NCBI GenBank assembly: GCA_028716365.1 | Contig: JAQUPZ010000003.1 | Coordinates: forward strand, 434,001 to 498,000 | Source of the DNA: Kiritimatiellia bacterium | GTDB taxonomy: Bacteria > Verrucomicrobiota > Kiritimatiellia > UBA8416 > YA12-FULL-48-11 | DNA length: 64,000 nucleotides | Direction of reading: 5' to 3' | Shown here: positions 37,233 through 46,795 of the stretch, in pieces | Layout of the letters: the number at the start of each line of letters is the position of its first letter | Position numbering within the stretch: position 1 is the stretch's first letter | The notes under the pieces: generated by a model | Databases searched by the model: none | What the model saw: the letters and a program-made list of their open reading frames with translations, nothing else | Told to the model about the DNA's origin: nothing | Program-made: the position numbers and the translations under genes

Positions 37233-38102
37233 ATGAAAGTTTTCCCAATCATATTATTTTGTTTTGCTATCTGTATGGCGGGTGGTTGTTATGCTGCCCG
37301 GAGGGGTGCTCAGGCTGCCCAACGGAAGGTATCCCAAGATGTTTCCGGTACTAACGTCGTATCGACAGGCAAGGTCGACACTGTAACTCAGTTGATGCAG
37401 GAATTAAGTGGCAGGAAAGATATTGAATTACTCGCAGATCAGTTTTTAGCCATTGGACAGCCGGTAATTCCACGCCTTATCCAGCGTCTCGAGGAAGGTG
37501 CGAACGAGGAACGTTTCAGGGTGATATATGTATTGGAACGAATGAAGGTACCGCCTGCCAAAGTAATTCCAGTTCTTGAAAAGATATTGGACGAGAATGG
37601 TACCGATCGCATGCATGTTGCCTTGGAACTTCAGAAGTTATGTCCTGATTCCGAAAAAGCTGTACATATACTTTCGGAAGAATTACAGAAAGGTGATGCT
37701 CAAAATCGTATCATTATAACCAGGACACTGTCACTTAGCCCAAATGAGAAATATGTGCCGGCTCTGCTTGACCTAATAACAGATGCAGATCGTGGTGTCC
37801 GTATGGCGGTTTTACAGACTTTGGGCGAAATAGCTGTCCATAGCGATACTGCCGGTTCCGATATGGTGCCAGCACTAATGAAGGCGCTTGGAGATCCTTC
37901 GGCAACCATTCGCTGTCTGGCTGCAAGGAATCTCGGAATAATAGGTCCATCTGCCAAAAGTGCAGTTCCGGTACTGGAAAAAATGGCTGGCGATAAGAAT
38001 GAGAAGGTTGTAAAGGCGGCATCTGATGCCTTGCTGCGTATCAATGTCGTTAAAAAGCAGAAGACCGATAGTAAGAAATCCATGAAGGATCTTATTAAGT
38101 AA
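37233..38102 (+). CDS. HEAT-repeat lipoprotein
   Basis: 289 residues with a lipoprotein signal (CFAICMAGGC) and HEAT/PBS-lyase-type helical repeats through the body (VPALLDLITDADRGVRMAVLQTLG, VPALMKALGDPSATIRCLAARNLG, VPVLEKMAGDKNEKVVKAASDAL in successive units). Such solenoids bind proteins, here probably in the periplasm. The ATG at 37233 directly precedes the signal peptide; no strong ribosome-binding site is seen. It follows the flavodiiron gene after 47 bases and precedes the phosphatase by 32. Confidence 0.82.
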   Translation: MKVFPIILFCFAICMAGGCYAARRGAQAAQRKVSQDVSGTNVVSTGKVDTVTQLMQELSGRKDIELLADQFLAIGQPVIPRLIQRLEEGANEERFRVIYVLERMKVPPAKVIPVLEKILDENGTDRMHVALELQKLCPDSEKAVHILSEELQKGDAQNRIIITRTLSLSPNEKYVPALLDLITDADRGVRMAVLQTLGEIAVHSDTAGSDMVPALMKALGDPSATIRCLAARNLGIIGPSAKSAVPVLEKMAGDKNEKVVKAASDALLRINVVKKQKTDSKKSMKDLIK

Positions 38103-38134
38103 ATATGTTTTCATGGTTTGGATGGGGAATTGGA

Positions 38135-38599
38135 ATGAAGGTATTATTTCTTTGTACAGGTAATTTCTATCGAAGCAGACTGGCAGAAGAACTTCTGCGT
38201 TTTTATTCGGAGGATCAGGGAATTGATCTGGTCAGTGATTCGGCCGCGTTGGGGGATATTCCGAACCCGATCAATATTGGGCCAATAAGTCAGGAAGCGC
38301 TGAGGTATCTGGGACAATTAGGAAAAAAACCGGAATATTTTCTTCAACGATATCCGAAAAAATGCACTGTTGCCGATATTATTTCTGCTGACATTATAAT
38401 TGGTCTGAATGAACGGGAGCATAAACGTTGGTTTGAGGAACAGTTTCCAGATTTCACCCTAAAGTGTGTACAGTACTGGCATGTTCCGGATGTCGAAGAA
38501 GATCCTGACAAAGTGGGACCTGAGTTAATGGACAAGAATGTCAGAGAACTGTTGAAGGACTTGTCTCAAATCCATTCAAAGTGCCGTAGTTGTTCGTAA
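38135..38599 (+). CDS. low-molecular-weight protein-tyrosine-phosphatase-like protein
   Basis: 154 residues. The P-loop C7-TGNFY-R13-S matches C-x5-R-S of the LMW phosphatase/arsenate reductase fold, and VPDVEEDP carries the general-acid aspartate pattern. It would hydrolyse phosphotyrosine or act on a small phosphate substrate in the cytoplasm. The start at 38135 places the P-loop at the very N-terminus as usual; the longer frame from 38105 adds an unneeded hydrophobic leader. The C-terminus ends in a Cys-rich SKCRSCS. No tyrosine kinase is in the window. Confidence 0.82.
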   Translation: MKVLFLCTGNFYRSRLAEELLRFYSEDQGIDLVSDSAALGDIPNPINIGPISQEALRYLGQLGKKPEYFLQRYPKKCTVADIISADIIIGLNEREHKRWFEEQFPDFTLKCVQYWHVPDVEEDPDKVGPELMDKNVRELLKDLSQIHSKCRSCS

Positions 38600-38632
38600 A
38601 CCGAAACGGTTATAAAAGGAGCGCGATTAGTT

Positions 38633-38896
38633 ATGAGTGGTAGAATACTGGCAGTTATTGGAATAATACTGGTTACTGCGGCTTTATTTTCTGCAAAATC
38701 AATTCCTGGTGAGGCAAATAAAGACTTTGATCGGCTTGTTCGCCAGTCTGGAGGGGTTATGACTCATGGGCAGGGATTTCCCGATACATACAGGCAGATG
38801 TGTGCGAATCGCAGAATGTTGCAGAATGTATATGTTGGTGGAATAGGTCTCATCTGCCTGGCTATCGGATTGGCAGGGATGCAAAGAAGGATGTGA
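38633..38896 (+). CDS. small two-helix membrane protein, unknown
   Basis: 87 residues with a hydrophobic N-terminal helix (about 4-22) and a second near the C-terminus (about 67-83, VYVGGIGLICLAIGLAG), separated by a soluble loop holding GQGFPDTYRQMCANRRM. An AAAGGAG site lies about 11 bases before the ATG. It is not recognised. It follows the phosphatase gene after 33 bases and may share its transcript. Confidence 0.6.
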   Translation: MSGRILAVIGIILVTAALFSAKSIPGEANKDFDRLVRQSGGVMTHGQGFPDTYRQMCANRRMLQNVYVGGIGLICLAIGLAGMQRRM

Positions 38897-38978
38897 TAAT
38901 ACAGGGTTGTCATTCCCAAAAGCAGTATGTAACTATTTCGATGTATAATGACCATACACAACATTTGGATCACCGCGG

Positions 38979-40154
38979 ATGACGCAAATTGCTGATTTCA
39001 TGGATATTTTACAACGCAGCCTTGATCAAAATACTCTCGTTAAACTTGTGATGACGAAGTATCGCGGGTCTGAAACTGCCTTGATAAAAATCAGCATCAG
39101 ACTGGTTGTGATCAAAGCGAATAAATATCTAAATTTTGTCCGTCATTACACGGAGAAGGACGTTACGGAGAATTTGCCGGTTTCAACAGGTGTTGAGACA
39201 ATTGCCGGATTTCTTGGCGATGCATTTACATCTGCCCATTTACTCATGACGACCGGGGACGTACATATAGAATTCAACAGTAAAGGGAAATGCAGATTAA
39301 CTTGTAGCAAGCCAACGCAAAAGATCAATCCGTCGAGTGAGCATGACAGGGAAAAACAGAGGATTATTGACCGTCGCAGGCCGTTTCTTAACGCATTAGG
39401 TATTACCAGCAGTTCAGGTCAGGTTCTTCCTTCAATGTCTCACAAGTGGAAGCAGATCAACAAGTTCATCGAGTTTTTTGATCATGCCATTGTATCGTCA
39501 AAAATTTCCGGTAAATCCCAGATTGATGTTGTGGATTTCGGATGTGGGAAAGGTTATCTCACTTTTGCAGTCCATGATTTTCTGTGCAATACCCGGGGGA
39601 AAACGGCAAGCGTAATGGGCGTTGAGTTGAAGGGAAATCTTGTACGTTTCTGTAATGATACGGCAGAAAAGTTGACATGTACTGGATTGCGTTTTTGCCA
39701 GGGCGATGTGGAAAGTTATGTTCCTGAAAAAACGGATGCCTTGATAGCATTACATGCCTGTGATACGGCAACTGATGTTGCAATTAATATGGGTATTCGT
39801 GCCGGTGCATCAATCATCATGTGTGCTCCCTGTTGCCATAAACAGATTCGGCCTCAGATGAAATCCCCGGAAGTGCTCAAGTCCATCCTGCGGTTTGGTT
39901 CCCATCTTGCACAGGAAGCGGAAATGGTGACGGATGGCCTGCGTGCACTTCTGCTTGAGACACAAGGTTATGATGTCGGAGTGTTTGAATTCATTTCACT
40001 CGAGCATACGGATAAGAATAAGATGATTCTGGGCATCAAGTGCTCAAACCGGGTCAATCCCGATCCAATCTGGGCTCAAATCAATGCCATAAAAGACTTC
40101 TACGGCATTCGCGAACACAAACTTGAAACCCTCTTGAAATCAGTATCTAGTTAA
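38979..40154 (+). CDS. SAM-dependent methyltransferase (Methyltransf_32-like)
   Basis: 391 residues. After about 150 residues of unassigned sequence comes a class I methyltransferase core: VVDFGCGKGYLTFAVHDFL split as the SAM-binding motif near 185-200, VELKGNLVRFCND, then ALHACDTATDVAI and MCAPCCHKQI. This Cys-rich CAPCCH stretch is characteristic of the family that includes eukaryotic GSTCD/METTL25-type proteins. The substrate is unknown, possibly RNA. The ATG at 38979 is used. Its stop lies 11 bases from that of the convergent TolC gene. Confidence 0.85.
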   Translation: MTQIADFMDILQRSLDQNTLVKLVMTKYRGSETALIKISIRLVVIKANKYLNFVRHYTEKDVTENLPVSTGVETIAGFLGDAFTSAHLLMTTGDVHIEFNSKGKCRLTCSKPTQKINPSSEHDREKQRIIDRRRPFLNALGITSSSGQVLPSMSHKWKQINKFIEFFDHAIVSSKISGKSQIDVVDFGCGKGYLTFAVHDFLCNTRGKTASVMGVELKGNLVRFCNDTAEKLTCTGLRFCQGDVESYVPEKTDALIALHACDTATDVAINMGIRAGASIIMCAPCCHKQIRPQMKSPEVLKSILRFGSHLAQEAEMVTDGLRALLLETQGYDVGVFEFISLEHTDKNKMILGIKCSNRVNPDPIWAQINAIKDFYGIREHKLETLLKSVSS

Positions 40155-40165
40155 ATAGATTTTTA

Positions 40166-41503
40166 CTATTTCTTATTATCCTCAAGTAATATTCCGACAG
40201 ATCTATTCAATATAGCCTTGGCTATTTGCAGGTTCCAATTTACTTCCACAAGACTGGCTTCGGCTTTTGCCAGAGCGGTTTGCGCGTCCATGAGGTCGGT
40301 GATGGTTGATCCTCCGACCTTATATCGTTCTTCGGCCATTCGTGTGTTTTCACGGGCATCTTTAACCCGAAGATCTGTGGTCTGAACTGTTTCAATAGAT
40401 TCCTGCAATCTGGACTTTGCAGTCCAGACTTCCTGCTGTACTGCCTGAATAACCACCTCGGCCTCAGCTTCGACCCTGGCCAGTTCTGCCTTTTTTTCGG
40501 CAACCTTGTGTTTGGTCGAGAACCCGGAAAAAAGCGGTAGTTCAATGGAAACGCCGGCGGCGTATTCTTCGTCCTCGAGATCAAGGGAGTCATCCCTGAG
40601 TCCATATGCTCCCTCGGCGCGAACTTTTGGACCATATTCGCTCTTGGCCATTCGCAGTGAAGATCGTGCTGCCTCGATGCGTTTTCGTGAAGCTTTTATC
40701 TCTGGACGGCACATGATAGCCTGCGAAATAAGGGATGAGGCAGTGATATCATTGGCAGTAGCCACATCCGAGGTCTCTGTTTTGGGAACTATTCCGGTTT
40801 CAACCGGTAAACCCATGACGGTATTCAGGTTTCCCATGTTAACGCGAACCAGACTTTCGGCGCGGACAAGTTCAAGCTTTGCCTCGGAAGCGGCCACTCT
40901 TGCGCGTAAAACATCAGCCTCCGGTACGGCGCCGACAGATTTTCTGTCGGTGGCAAGTCGCAAGTGCTGTATTGCACGTGCGAGGTTCTGGGTGGCGACA
41001 TTTCTCAGATCGAATGATGCAGAAAGCCGGTAAAAAGCTTCGTGAACATTGAGAACAATATCCTGCCGTGTACGGACAAAATCCGCACCGGAAATTTCTG
41101 CCATTGCTTTTGATATATTCAACCTGGTGCCACGTTCTCCACTGTCAAACAGTATTAATCGTGCGGTTCCCTGTGCCTTGTAGTCATCGATAGGGCCGAT
41201 AACAGTCGGAGCGGTAGGAGGCAGGAGACCGGATGGCAGGAAAGCTTTACTCTGCCATCTGCTGTAACCGGCTGTTGCTTTCAGTTCAGGATAATAGGAG
41301 GCGCGTGCTTCACCAACTGCTTCCTGTGAAGCGATAATGTTTTCGGTTGAAGCCCGTATACGCGGATTCTTCTGGAGAGCGATTTCTATACAGTCATCAA
41401 GCTTTAACTCGAGTTTCTCTGGCGGGTTTTCCGCCAAAACAGTAAATCCGGCAAAGAACGAAAAAAAAGCTATAGCTGATATTCTATTAATTCCGTATTT
41501 CAT
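40166..41503 (-). CDS. TolC-family outer-membrane efflux protein
   Basis: 445 residues with a signal peptide (about 1-24) and the duplicated TolC pattern: LDDCIEIALQKNPRI, then the long helical hairpins, and a second copy around EARSSLRMAKSEYGPKV-like and YAAGVSIELPLFSG. It forms a trimeric outer-membrane channel. It is the last gene of the six-gene export operon and lies 48 bases after the second permease. GGGAGG precedes the ATG. It gives the neighbouring ABC exporter its own exit duct. Confidence 0.94.
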   Translation of the reverse strand: MKYGINRISAIAFFSFFAGFTVLAENPPEKLELKLDDCIEIALQKNPRIRASTENIIASQEAVGEARASYYPELKATAGYSRWQSKAFLPSGLLPPTAPTVIGPIDDYKAQGTARLILFDSGERGTRLNISKAMAEISGADFVRTRQDIVLNVHEAFYRLSASFDLRNVATQNLARAIQHLRLATDRKSVGAVPEADVLRARVAASEAKLELVRAESLVRVNMGNLNTVMGLPVETGIVPKTETSDVATANDITASSLISQAIMCRPEIKASRKRIEAARSSLRMAKSEYGPKVRAEGAYGLRDDSLDLEDEEYAAGVSIELPLFSGFSTKHKVAEKKAELARVEAEAEVVIQAVQQEVWTAKSRLQESIETVQTTDLRVKDARENTRMAEERYKVGGSTITDLMDAQTALAKAEASLVEVNWNLQIAKAILNRSVGILLEDNKK

Positions 41504-41551
41504 TTTATTACCTCCCTTAAAATATCATATCTGCAGATCATTATTTTTCTC

Positions 41552-42682
41552 CTATGCGATTGTTTTACGAAAACGTTTTGTGGCAAGCCAGAGCATGATG
41601 ACACCCATGATTGCCAGTGCCGCCATTTGCGGCCACAGAATATCACTTCCCACACCTTTCAGGAAAATACCCCTTACTATCACGAGAAAGTAGCGGAGAG
41701 GATTGATATAGGTAAGCCATTGAATCGGTTCCGGCATATTAGCGATGGGAAACATCATTCCGGATAAAAGAATGGCCGGAAAGAAAAAGAAGAAACAGCT
41801 CATCATTGCCTGTTGTTGAGTATGACTTATGGTTGAAATCAAAAGGCCGATTCCCAGTGCAGTCATAATGTAGATTGCAGAACAGATGAAAAGAAGAAAA
41901 AGACTTCCACGAATGGGAATATCAAACCAGAATACGCCGACTACTGTGACTAACAGGACATCAAAAAGCGCTATGATGGCAAATGGTATTGTTTTGCCCA
42001 GAATGAATTCTCCCGGAGTGATCGGTGTAACCATGATCTGTTCGATGGTCCCGATCTCCTTTTCACGGACGACGGCCATACTTGTGAGAAGAAGCGTTAC
42101 AAGCATCACGAGCATCGCTATTACTCCTGGTACATAAAAATTACGGCTTTCAAGATTCTCATTAAACCAGGCGCGTGTCTGGAGTTCCACGCCGCCCGGT
42201 CTGGCGGCAAATCCCTGCAGGCGTGACATTCTTGATGCGAGTAAATTGAGCGAATATTGCCCTCCGATTTTTGAAGCATAATTCATGATAATGCCACCGG
42301 TATTGGAGTCGGTGCCATCTATTATTATCTGGAGGCTGGCGGTGCGGCCTGCCTGTATATCAGCCCCAAACCCGCTATTCATCTTGAGTACCGCCTGCAC
42401 CTCACCACGGTCAATCAGATCACGCATTGTATTGTCATCTAATATATATTTAACGATATTGAAGTAGCCGGAACTTTTAAACTTGGTGACCAGTTCGCGG
42501 CTGACGATGCTGTTGTCGAAATCGAGAATTGCCGTTGGGATGTTTTTTACATCGGTGGTTACTGCATATCCGAAGACAAGTGTCTGGATCACAGGTAAGG
42601 CAAAGATAATGGGTTTCATCCTGTGATCTCTGAATATCTGGATAAATTCCTTTATCAGCATATGTTTGATTCGTTCGAACAT
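41552..42682 (-). CDS. ABC-2 type permease (YbhR/YbhS-like), second copy
   Basis: 376 residues with one N-terminal helix, a large extracytoplasmic loop (about 45-175) and five C-terminal helices, ending the typical EKEIGTIEQIMVTPI and LSGMMFPIANMP segments of the ABC-2 family. It forms the membrane half of a drug or lipid exporter together with the preceding permease. The ATG at 42682 lies one base after the stop of that gene; a TTG at 42691 is the alternative. The transported substance cannot be told from sequence. Confidence 0.93.
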   Translation of the reverse strand: MFERIKHMLIKEFIQIFRDHRMKPIIFALPVIQTLVFGYAVTTDVKNIPTAILDFDNSIVSRELVTKFKSSGYFNIVKYILDDNTMRDLIDRGEVQAVLKMNSGFGADIQAGRTASLQIIIDGTDSNTGGIIMNYASKIGGQYSLNLLASRMSRLQGFAARPGGVELQTRAWFNENLESRNFYVPGVIAMLVMLVTLLLTSMAVVREKEIGTIEQIMVTPITPGEFILGKTIPFAIIALFDVLLVTVVGVFWFDIPIRGSLFLLFICSAIYIMTALGIGLLISTISHTQQQAMMSCFFFFFPAILLSGMMFPIANMPEPIQWLTYINPLRYFLVIVRGIFLKGVGSDILWPQMAALAIMGVIMLWLATKRFRKTIA

Positions 42683-42683
42683 T

Positions 42684-43817
42684 TTATCCAAGTTTCTTTT
42701 TAAATTTTACATGGGCAATGGAAATAACTACTACACCAAAAAATGCCAGCAGTAATGCTTCGCCGCCCATGATCGCGAGCCCGATTCCTTTCAGATAGAT
42801 TCCCTTGAGCAGAGATACAAAATATCTGGCTGGTATTATATATGTAATGATTTGCAGGAGATGAGGCATGTTGGCAATGGAAAACACGAAACCGGACAAC
42901 AGGAATGCCGGGAGAAATGTTGTTACCATGGCAAGTTGACTTGCTACAAGCTGGTTACGCGTGGCAATGCTGATCAATATACCTGCGCCAAGAATGCCGG
43001 CCAGGAAAATTGCGGCCATGGCAAAAAGCAGGGCGACATTTCCACGTAGCGGAACCATGAACAGGAATTCACCCATAAGTACGGCAAGTGCCACGTCAAC
43101 CATGCCGATGGCAAAGTAGGGGATGAGTTTTCCTAGTATCAATTCGTTACTTTTTACAGGAGTGGAGATCAATTGTTCCATCGTACCATTCTCCCATTCG
43201 CGTGCGACCGTAAGGGATGTAAGAAGTGCACCCATGACCATCATGATAACGGCAATCAGTCCGGGGATAATGAAGTTCTTTGACTCCATATCAGGATTGA
43301 ACCAGACCCGGGGCCTGACTTCGAGAGGGAGGTGTTGCTTTGCTCCTGAAATGCGACTACTGCGTTCAATCGTAATTGCCTGTGAATACATCAGGGCGAC
43401 GGCTTCGGCGTAGCCGATGGCAATTGTCGAGGTGTTGGCATCACTTCCATCAACAATCAATTGGATGGGTACCCTGCGGCCAATCTTGATTTGTTCGTCG
43501 AAGTTTTCTGGAATAACGAGACCCATTAGAGCTTTGCGGGAATCAAGGGAAAGTTCGATCTCTTTAAAACTGCTAACGTACTTTCTGATGGAAAAATAAC
43601 GTGAGCCTGCAAAATGGCTGATGAATTCCCGACTTCCGGCCGTACCGCTCCTGTCCCATACGGCTACAGGGACATTGTCAACGTCCAGGGTCAGAGCATA
43701 ACCGAACAGGAAAAGCATCATCATCGGTATTCCTATGGCCATACCAAGGCTCCGTGCGTCACGAAGGACATGAGTGAATTCCTTCCGTGTGATTGCCCAA
43801 ACTCTTGTGAAATTCAT
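42684..43817 (-). CDS. ABC-2 type permease (YbhS/YbhR-like), first copy
   Basis: 377 residues with the same layout as its downstream paralogue: N-terminal helix (LGMAIGIPMMMLFLFGYAL), extracytoplasmic domain, then helices carrying REWENGTMEQLISTPV and LSGFVFSIANMP. The two permeases probably pair as a heterodimer. The ATG overlaps the stop of the upstream ATPase gene by four bases (ATGA), so translation is coupled. Confidence 0.93.
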   Translation of the reverse strand: MNFTRVWAITRKEFTHVLRDARSLGMAIGIPMMMLFLFGYALTLDVDNVPVAVWDRSGTAGSREFISHFAGSRYFSIRKYVSSFKEIELSLDSRKALMGLVIPENFDEQIKIGRRVPIQLIVDGSDANTSTIAIGYAEAVALMYSQAITIERSSRISGAKQHLPLEVRPRVWFNPDMESKNFIIPGLIAVIMMVMGALLTSLTVAREWENGTMEQLISTPVKSNELILGKLIPYFAIGMVDVALAVLMGEFLFMVPLRGNVALLFAMAAIFLAGILGAGILISIATRNQLVASQLAMVTTFLPAFLLSGFVFSIANMPHLLQIITYIIPARYFVSLLKGIYLKGIGLAIMGGEALLLAFFGVVVISIAHVKFKKKLG

Positions 43818-44788
43818 TTAGTGACCTCCGTTTGGGGATTATCTTGACGGTCACATGCTTCAATGAGGGAGACAAAAACGTCTTCAAGGGATGGAATGAT
43901 TTGTTCAACAAGTGTAGGATGGAAACCTTCTTTTGTGAGAGTCGTCTGGATCAACGATGCAGAAATTTTTGAGTCGGAAGAAACAACATGAATTCCCCTG
44001 CCAAAGAGTGAAGCTTCTTTAATACCTTGAAGTTTTTCGACAATTTCCATTGCTTCATGAGGACGCTCGCATTGAACTTCCAGGATATCTTCAGGCATCA
44101 GATTGGTTTTTAATTCACCGGGTGTACCTATTGCGATCAATTCGCCGCGATAGATCAGTCCGATCCTGTCACAATATTCTGCTTCTTCCATGTAATGAGT
44201 TGTTACGAAAATGGTGACACCCTTTTCTGCCAGCTGATAAATAAGATCCCAGAACTGACGACGGCTGATGGGGTCAACGCCGGAAGTGGGTTCGTCGAGA
44301 AAAAGAATCGGTGGTTCATGTATGATGGCACATCCAAGCGCGAGGCGCTGTTTCCATCCGCTTGAAAGATTCTTACAGATTGAGTTTTTGTGTTCCTGTA
44401 GACCTGCCATATCAAGTACCCATTTCTTGCGTTCTGCTTTCAGGTTCTGCGGGATGCAATAGATACCGCTGTAGAAATCGATATTTTCCTCAACTGTAAG
44501 ATCATCGTAGAGTGAAAATTTCTGACTCATATAGCCGATGTTGGCCTTTACTTCTTCAGGTTCTGTTCCGACGTCAAAACCGGATACGGTGGCTTGTCCT
44601 GAAGTAGGTGTAAGGATACCGCATAATATTTTAATGGTGGTCGATTTGCCCGCACCGTTAGGACCAAGAAAGCCGAAAATTTCACCTTTTGAGACTTTGA
44701 GATTAATACGGTTGACGGCGACAAAACTGCCAAATTTCTTTTCCAGGTTATTTGCGATAACAGCAAAGTTGTTCTCTTTACCTGCCAT
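43814..44788 (-). CDS. ABC transporter ATPase with degenerate signature (YbhF second-half type)
   Basis: 324 residues: Walker A GPNGAGKSTTIKIL near 40, Q-loop YMSQKFSLY, signature LSSGWKQRLALG, Walker B ILFLDEPTSGVD and H-loop TTHYMEEAEY. The signature deviates from LSGGQ in the same way as the second half of E. coli YbhF (LPLGWKQ from memory), so these two ATPases look like YbhF split into two genes. A C-terminal extension (about 225-315) is typical of this exporter class. It overlaps the preceding ATPase gene by 11 bases. Confidence 0.94.
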   Translation of the reverse strand: MAGKENNFAVIANNLEKKFGSFVAVNRINLKVSKGEIFGFLGPNGAGKSTTIKILCGILTPTSGQATVSGFDVGTEPEEVKANIGYMSQKFSLYDDLTVEENIDFYSGIYCIPQNLKAERKKWVLDMAGLQEHKNSICKNLSSGWKQRLALGCAIIHEPPILFLDEPTSGVDPISRRQFWDLIYQLAEKGVTIFVTTHYMEEAEYCDRIGLIYRGELIAIGTPGELKTNLMPEDILEVQCERPHEAMEIVEKLQGIKEASLFGRGIHVVSSDSKISASLIQTTLTKEGFHPTLVEQIIPSLEDVFVSLIEACDRQDNPQTEVTK

Positions 44789-45707
44789 TGTTTTTCCTTT
44801 TCAGGACGGAAATAAAAACATCTTCAAGAGAAGGTTCAATGGTGCGTTTGGTTTCTATCGTGATGCCGTTGGATGAAAGAATATCTGACACCTGTCCGAA
44901 GACCTCTTCGATTTCTTCTGCGGCCAGGTGAATACGGTCACCGAAAATGTCGACAGAAACATTCTTAAGTTTTTTCTGAAGAAGGTCTTTTGCATTTCGT
45001 GGTTCAGAAACACGAAGTTCCATTACAGTGCCCCGCATTAGTTTTTTTGCTTCATCAGGCGTTCCGACGGACAAGAGCCTGCCCCGGTGGATCAGTGCCA
45101 CGCGGTTGCATCGTTCCGCTTCGTCAAGATAGGCGGTTGATACAAAGATTGTTACCTTTTCGCGTACTAACTGGTAAAGAAGTCGCCAGAATTCGCGCCG
45201 TGAAACCGGGTCAACGCCATTGGTTGGTTCGTCCAGGAAAAGGACGCGCGGGGTATGGATCAGGGCGCAGGCCAGGCCGAGTTTCTGTTTCATGCCTCCG
45301 GATAGATTGCCTGCCAGCCGGTTTTTGAAAGGTGTTAAATTACTGAACGATAAAAGTTTCTCGGTCCGTTCTGCTCGTCCGGATCGTGGAACGTCGTAGA
45401 TGTCGGCGTAGAATGCGATGTTTTCGGAGACTGTCAGGTCTGCATAGAGACCGAATTTCTGGCTCATATAGCCGATCTGTTCTTTGACCTTTTCAGCTTC
45501 TGTTACAGTGTGGAAGCCTGCAATATGTGCATCTCCGGAGGTAGGTTCCATGATGGAAGTAAGGAGACGTATTGTTGTTGTCTTGCCGGCACCATCTGGA
45601 CCTACAAGCCCAAATATCTCGCCATCATCCACAGATACTGTAATTCCATCAACTGCGACAAGATCGTCGAATGATTTGGTGAGACTATTTGTTTTGATCA
45701 TCTTCAT
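44778..45707 (-). CDS. ABC transporter ATPase with canonical signature (YbhF first-half type)
   Basis: 309 residues: Walker A GPDGAGKTTTIRLL, Q-loop YMSQKFGLY, signature LSGGMKQKLG, Walker B VLFLDEPTNGVD, and STAYLDEAERC in place of the usual H-loop histidine, where TAY replaces the expected TH. The missing H-loop histidine suggests one of the two ATP sites of the heterodimer is weak. It powers the export system with the adjoining ATPase. It begins 14 bases after the membrane-fusion gene. Confidence 0.93.
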   Translation of the reverse strand: MKMIKTNSLTKSFDDLVAVDGITVSVDDGEIFGLVGPDGAGKTTTIRLLTSIMEPTSGDAHIAGFHTVTEAEKVKEQIGYMSQKFGLYADLTVSENIAFYADIYDVPRSGRAERTEKLLSFSNLTPFKNRLAGNLSGGMKQKLGLACALIHTPRVLFLDEPTNGVDPVSRREFWRLLYQLVREKVTIFVSTAYLDEAERCNRVALIHRGRLLSVGTPDEAKKLMRGTVMELRVSEPRNAKDLLQKKLKNVSVDIFGDRIHLAAEEIEEVFGQVSDILSSNGITIETKRTIEPSLEDVFISVLKRKNNGR

Positions 45708-45721
45708 GGCAAGCCGAAGAA

Positions 45722-46732
45722 CTATTTAGAGGTCTTCTTGTCGCCTTTTCTTGTTGTAAAAATAACCGCATCGGCCGGCATGCCGGGTTTTAGTTCCATC
45801 AAGGGATTTGGAATGTCTATCTTTATACGATAGACAAGTTTTGTCCGTTCCTTTGCTGTCTGCACGTTCTTTGGTGTGAACTCGGCTTCTGCGGAGATGA
45901 ATGAAATTTTACCTTCGTAGGTTTTGCCCGGCCATGTATCAGTGGTTATCTTTGCTGGTTGACCAACCTTTACCCGTCCGAGATCAGATTCGTTGATGTA
46001 GCCACGCATCCAGGCATGTTCCATGTCTCCGACAGTTACTATGGCGGTTCCGGGAACAACATATTCGCCACTTTCAACATGATCGGAGAGGACGAGGCCA
46101 GACATCGGAGAAGTAAGGGTTGCATACCCCAAACGTATCTTTGCGAGTGTAAGTGCCTGTTTTGTCTGTTCACGCCGGGCCTTTGCTGCATTTATCTGTT
46201 CAACGCGCGGCCCTTTCTTGAGGAGATTCAGGTGTGCTTCAACTTCACGCGTTTTTGCCTTTGCCGATGTCAGGGCTGTTTCTGCGACTTCAAACTCACG
46301 GGTGGATATGACTTTCTTTTCGAAAAGTTCTTTTTGTCGTGCGAAATCAGACTGCAGGCGTTTCTCCTCAGAGTTACAAAGGTCGAAGACAGCCTCGGCC
46401 TGTGCTATTTCCTCGGGACGTGAACCGGCTTCAAGTTCAGCGAGAAATGCGGCCGTGGCAGATTCCTCTGCTTTTCGCATTGCTACTTCCTGCGCAAGAT
46501 CAGAACTATCGAGTTTTGCCACCATTTGTCCGGATTTTACTGATTCCCCTTCGGAAACAAGACGTGCTTCCAAACGGCCGGGTATACGGAAACTAAGTTC
46601 GGCGTCAGTGATTTCGATATTACCGGAGATATTGATCGATTCGCTGTTTAACCCGGTTTGTTTGCGGGTAACCATGATTAGAACGATCACAACAATAGCA
46701 ATAATCAGGATTTTTCGAAGTTTCGTTTTCAT
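45722..46732 (-). CDS. HlyD/YbhG-type membrane-fusion protein
   Basis: 336 residues: an N-terminal membrane anchor (about 7-22), a biotinyl-lipoyl-like half (SFRIPGRLEARLVSEGESVKSGQ), a long helical hairpin (about 75-195) and the second lipoyl half plus beta-barrel (YATLTSPMSGLVLSDHVESGE, AWMRGYINESDLGRVKVGQ in pieces). It links the inner-membrane ABC exporter to the TolC channel across the periplasm. It is the first gene of the exporter set; a small TPR gene lies 64 bases upstream on the same strand. AGAGG precedes the ATG. Confidence 0.94.
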   Translation of the reverse strand: MKTKLRKILIIAIVVIVLIMVTRKQTGLNSESINISGNIEITDAELSFRIPGRLEARLVSEGESVKSGQMVAKLDSSDLAQEVAMRKAEESATAAFLAELEAGSRPEEIAQAEAVFDLCNSEEKRLQSDFARQKELFEKKVISTREFEVAETALTSAKAKTREVEAHLNLLKKGPRVEQINAAKARREQTKQALTLAKIRLGYATLTSPMSGLVLSDHVESGEYVVPGTAIVTVGDMEHAWMRGYINESDLGRVKVGQPAKITTDTWPGKTYEGKISFISAEAEFTPKNVQTAKERTKLVYRIKIDIPNPLMELKPGMPADAVIFTTRKGDKKTSK

Positions 46733-46795
46733 GGTTTTTACCTCTTATTATGACAAATTTAACCGCATGTATGCGTTGTTCAAATTCTTAAAATT

